From an uncultured Rhodanobacter sp. (GTDB lineage Bacteria; Pseudomonadota; Gammaproteobacteria; Xanthomonadales; Rhodanobacteraceae): a stretch of 10,695 nt of DNA. The translations under genes were made by a program, and so were the position numbers. The notes beneath the pieces are model-generated. The model was not told where the DNA came from and did not search any database. It worked only from the letters and a program-made list of their open reading frames with translations. The DNA lies in the NCBI GenBank assembly GCA_903827735.1, contig CAIKJM010000136.1, forward strand, positions 1-10,695, in the 5' to 3' direction. Shown in pieces: positions 8,672 through 10,695 of the stretch; the stretch's first letter is position 1; each line of letters begins with the position of its first letter.

Positions 8672-9621
8672 AGCTGCAGAACTTCCATGTCGATCTCGCC
8701 GAGTGGTCGCGTGAACGCGATCGCGAGGCGCTGTCCGGCATTCGCCAACAAGTTTTCGTGGTGGAGCAAGGCGTACCCGAGTCGCGCGAGCGCGACGGCT
8801 TGGACACTCAATGCTGGCACGTGCTGGCGCGCGACGAGGCCGGCCAAGCCATCGGCTGCGCGCGCCTGTCGCCCGAGCACAAGATCGGACGCATGGCGGT
8901 GCTGAGCGAGTGGCGCGGACAGGGCGTGGGCGCGGCCTTGCTGCGTGAACTGATTCAACGCGCTCGCACCCTGGGCTGGAGCGAGGTCACACTCGCCGCG
9001 CAGGTGAGCGCGATCGGCTTCTATGAGCGCGAAGGTTTCGTCGCTTACGGCGACGTATTCGAGGATGCCGGCCTGCCGCATCGCGGGATGTCGCTGACAC
9101 TCACATCGACAGATAGTGACGAAGCAGAGCCGCTCCGAGATATCGAAGCCCTTCCGATCACTAGCCGCAGCGAAGCGGCGGCGGCGCGCGCGCGTATTCT
9201 CGGCGACGCACGCCACCGGCTGTGCATTCACCTGCCTCTGCTTACCGACGACCAATACGCCAGCATGGAAGAATTAGCCGAATTCCGGCGCGTGTCGATT
9301 TCCGGCCGGGGTGCGCAAATCCGCATCCTGCTGCACGATCCCGCGACTGCGCTGCGCAACAGCCACCGCCTGATCGCGCTGGTGCAGCGCCTGCCCAGCG
9401 CGATGCAGGTACGCATGCCGGTCGAAGAGGCGGACCTGGGCTACATTTCCGCCTATCTGCTCAACGACGTCGGCGGTTACCTGTTCCAGCCCGAAGCCGA
9501 TCGTCCCCAGGGGCGCGCGGCCCGTCACGACCGCGCCTCCGCGGCGCCTCTGCAGAAGTATTTTGACGAACTATGGGAGCGCTCGGAGCGCGCCAGCGCG
9601 CTGCAGACGCTCAATATCTAG
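8668..9621 (+). CDS. GNAT-family N-acetyltransferase with extra C-terminal domain
   Basis: This 317-residue protein has two parts. Residues 1-146 form a GNAT domain of the ElaA-like type: IRQQVFVVEQGVP (25-37), ARLSPEHKIGRMAVLSEWRG (65-84), the acetyl-CoA loop RGQGVG (83-88) and AIGFYEREGF (115-124). After a charged linker (147-165), residues of about 166-317 form a second domain with LCIHLPLLTDDQYASMEELA (185-204), VSISGRGAQIRILLHDP (209-225) and a C-terminal YFDELWERS. This looks like the domain often joined to such GNATs in pseudomonads and xanthomonads (possibly DUF7931, by recollection), reminiscent of a phospholipase D-like fold but without an HKD motif. The start is GTG at 8668, overlapping the upstream stop (GTGA), hence translational coupling with the ribosomal oxygenase gene. 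The acceptor substrate is unknown; a ribosome- or translation-linked role is only inferred from context. Confidence 0.88.
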   Translation: MKLQNFHVDLAEWSRERDREALSGIRQQVFVVEQGVPESRERDGLDTQCWHVLARDEAGQAIGCARLSPEHKIGRMAVLSEWRGQGVGAALLRELIQRARTLGWSEVTLAAQVSAIGFYEREGFVAYGDVFEDAGLPHRGMSLTLTSTDSDEAEPLRDIEALPITSRSEAAAARARILGDARHRLCIHLPLLTDDQYASMEELAEFRRVSISGRGAQIRILLHDPATALRNSHRLIALVQRLPSAMQVRMPVEEADLGYISAYLLNDVGGYLFQPEADRPQGRAARHDRASAAPLQKYFDELWERSERASALQTLNI

Positions 9622-9791
9622 CCTTCAGCGTGCCCTGGGGCGGCGTCCGGCTGAACATCAGCTGGCCCGACGTTTCGCCGAGGTGGCGCGCCTGGCTTCG
9701 GCAAAGCGCGCAAAAAGCGCGCTCCGCGGCGGCAGTGCTGCCAGCTATCGGCATCGATACCCGCAAACTTGGCCTTTTATAGCGGTTTGGG
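9622..9791. other. Intergenic stretch before the sucA promoter, no gene recognised
   Basis: About 170 bp lie between the GNAT stop and the sucA promoter. Short open frames cross it, but none has a good ribosome-binding site or a protein pattern I recognise. It contains the perfect hairpin at 9705-9723 and two weak ones: GGCA 9731-9734 / TGCC 9739-9742, and TATCG 9746-9750 / CGATA 9755-9759. I see no repeat or insertion-sequence end. Confidence 0.5.
9705..9723 (+). terminator. GC-rich hairpin after the roxA-GNAT pair, possible terminator
   Basis: AGCGCGC (9705-9711) and GCGCGCT (9717-9723) form a perfect 7-bp stem around an AAAAA loop, 84 nt after the GNAT stop. No T-run follows, so intrinsic termination is uncertain. 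A role in 3'-end protection or Rho-assisted termination is possible. Confidence 0.4.
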
Positions 9792-9822
9792 TTGCCGCGT
9801 CGCAGCAGGCAAAGGGTATAAT
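9792..9822 (+). promoter_or_regulatory. sucA: sucA promoter with perfect TATAAT
   Basis: TATAAT at 9817-9822 is an exact consensus -10 box. The best -35 match is TTGCCG at 9792-9797, with a long 19-bp spacer. Transcription would start near 9829, leaving a leader of about 113 nt before the GTG at 9942. The long spacer hints at activator dependence, but no specific activator site is recognised. Confidence 0.65.
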
Positions 9823-9835
9823 TGTTCGGCTTTCT

Positions 9836-9946
9836 CCCCAGCCATCCGTGGGGGCGTTCCGTCGGGCTTGTATTAGCGGCGAACAACCGCGACTTCACGG
9901 TCACACGGATGGGTAAGCATCCCTTCTCTGCCGGTGGTGACGTGAG
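9836..9946 (+). promoter_or_regulatory. Structured sucA 5' leader, candidate cis-regulatory RNA with two exclusive folds
   Basis: Fold A has a 9-bp uninterrupted helix between CCATCCGTG (9842-9850) and CACGGATGG (9904-9912) enclosing a 53-nt domain, which contains a small hairpin GCGG 9876-9879 / CCGC 9887-9890. Fold B pairs TCAC 9895-9898 with GTGA 9942-9945 and GTCAC 9900-9904 with GTGAC 9937-9941 (one bulged G), burying the purine-rich ribosome-binding region and the GTG start. It encloses a hairpin GGATG 9907-9911 / CATCC 9918-9922. The folds share bases 9904-9912 and so exclude each other. CCCCA 9836-9840 / TGGGG 9849-9853 also competes with fold A. All pairings are read by eye; regulation is a hypothesis. 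Confidence 0.4.
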
Positions 9947-10695
9947 TACTAATCTGATCCGCGAGTTTTTCGACTCTTCGCAACTCGCTGGCGGCAACGC
10001 CGATTACGTCGAATCCCTCTATGACGCCTGGCTCGCCGACGCCGCGTCGGTGTCCACCGATTGGGGTCGCTACTTCGAAACGTTCAAAGGCCGCGAGTCG
10101 GGCGACGTTTCGCACGTGCCGGCGATCGCGCGCATCGAAGCGGCCCAAAAACAGCGCCATAACGGCGCCAGCGTGGTATCCGCGAACGACGACGAGCACG
10201 CGCGTAAGCAGGCCGGCGTACTGCGCCTGCTGACCGCTTACCGCTCGCGCGGCCACCTCGCCGCGGAACTCGACCCGCTGGGCCTGACCGAGAAAATGCC
10301 GGCGCCTGACCTTGGCCTGGCCTTCCACGGCCTGTCCGATGCTGACCTCAACACCGAGTTCGACACTGGCAACTATGCCGGCGACGGCCAGCGCATGAAG
10401 CTAGGCGAGCTGCTGACGAACCTTAAAAAAACCTACGCCAGCACCATTGGCGCCGAGTTCATGTACATCAGCAACCACGAGCAGCGCAACTGGATCTACA
10501 CGCGGCTTGAGCAGAAAGCTGGCAAATCCGGCCTGGACAAAGCCGGCAAGCAGCGCGTGCTCGACTGCCTCAACGGTGCCGAGGGCCTGGAACGCTATCT
10601 GCACACCAAGTATGTCGGACAGAAGCGCTTTTCGCTGGAGGGCGGCGACAGCCTGATCCCAATGATCGACGACGTGGTGCGCGCTGCTGGCGACA
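9942..10695 (+). CDS. sucA: 2-oxoglutarate dehydrogenase E1 component, N-terminal 251 residues (cut by window end)
   Basis: This is the thiamin-diphosphate-dependent E1 subunit of the 2-oxoglutarate dehydrogenase complex, which decarboxylates 2-oxoglutarate and passes the succinyl group to the E2 lipoyl domain. Only the first 251 of about 940 residues lie here. The E1 N-terminal segment that contacts E2 is clear: LIREFFDSSQLAGGNADYVE (5-24) and DWGRYFETF (40-48). It is followed by AYRSRGHLAAELDPLG (99-114), GAEFMYISNHEQRNWI (170-185) and KRFSLEGGDSLIP (228-240), all typical of the family. The start is uncertain. GTG 9942 follows a GGTGGTGA purine-rich stretch and gives the usual N-terminus. 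An in-frame ATG at 9909 would add 11 residues but has no ribosome-binding site and falls in the leader helix. sucB and lpd probably follow outside the window. Confidence 0.95.
   Translation, partial: MSTNLIREFFDSSQLAGGNADYVESLYDAWLADAASVSTDWGRYFETFKGRESGDVSHVPAIARIEAAQKQRHNGASVVSANDDEHARKQAGVLRLLTAYRSRGHLAAELDPLGLTEKMPAPDLGLAFHGLSDADLNTEFDTGNYAGDGQRMKLGELLTNLKKTYASTIGAEFMYISNHEQRNWIYTRLEQKAGKSGLDKAGKQRVLDCLNGAEGLERYLHTKYVGQKRFSLEGGDSLIPMIDDVVRAAGD

Noticed and set aside
9573..9782. Small open frame of 69 codons overlapping the end of the GNAT gene and the intergenic region
   Set aside because: No clear ribosome-binding site, no known pattern, and it begins inside a well-supported gene; open frames of this size are common by chance at this GC.

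Overview
The window reads as a chromosomal segment of a high-GC gammaproteobacterium, most likely from the Xanthomonadales (Rhodanobacter/Dyella/Luteibacter-like). This rests on protein character (E. coli-length PurB and FumC, a RoxA-type ribosomal oxygenase, a SucA N-terminus with an SSQLAGGNA segment), the roughly 60-68% GC of most genes, and a YtrA-type GntR/ABC operon like those I recall from Xanthomonas. The lineage is an inference; no rRNA or search result supports it. I see no mobile element, tRNA, rRNA or CRISPR array.

Layout: (1) 1-885: the start of a LysR-type regulator gene on the minus strand, divergent from azoR, a flavin-dependent NADH-azoreductase/quinone reductase, followed by a strong intrinsic terminator. 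(2) 1015-4407: a self-contained operon on the plus strand. A near-consensus promoter is overlapped by a nearly perfect 24-bp palindrome of the form GGTG-N16-CACC. The genes are a small secreted protein, a short YtrA-subfamily GntR repressor, an ABC ATPase, an ABC-2-type six-helix permease and a periplasmic lipoprotein resembling the DUF2884/YggN family. The first four genes are coupled (a 4-nt gap, then two ATGA overlaps). The palindrome is probably the repressor's own operator, so an inducing signal (perhaps envelope stress or a peptide) would derepress exporter and accessory proteins together. (3) 4471-5865: fumC on the minus strand, convergent with the operon and divergent from purB. (4) 6013-9621: purB, then a RoxA/YcfD-like ribosomal protein L16 arginine hydroxylase, then a GNAT acetyltransferase with an extra C-terminal domain; the last two overlap by GTGA. 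(5) 9622-10695: a 320-bp intergenic region with a perfect TATAAT box and a structured leader, then the first 251 codons of sucA (2-oxoglutarate dehydrogenase E1), cut by the window end.

The metabolic genes are linked by chemistry: PurB releases fumarate, FumC hydrates it to malate, and SucA feeds the same cycle. FumC and PurB belong to one superfamily, and both carry intact SS-loop signatures.

The observations I rate highest are: the sucA leader, where a 9-bp long-range helix competes with an alternative fold that would bury the ribosome-binding region and GTG start; the operator-over-promoter design of the YtrA-type operon with a secreted protein as its first gene; a sharp GC drop confined to the ABC permease; the GNAT fusion translationally coupled to the L16 hydroxylase; and a possible leaderless start for that hydroxylase.
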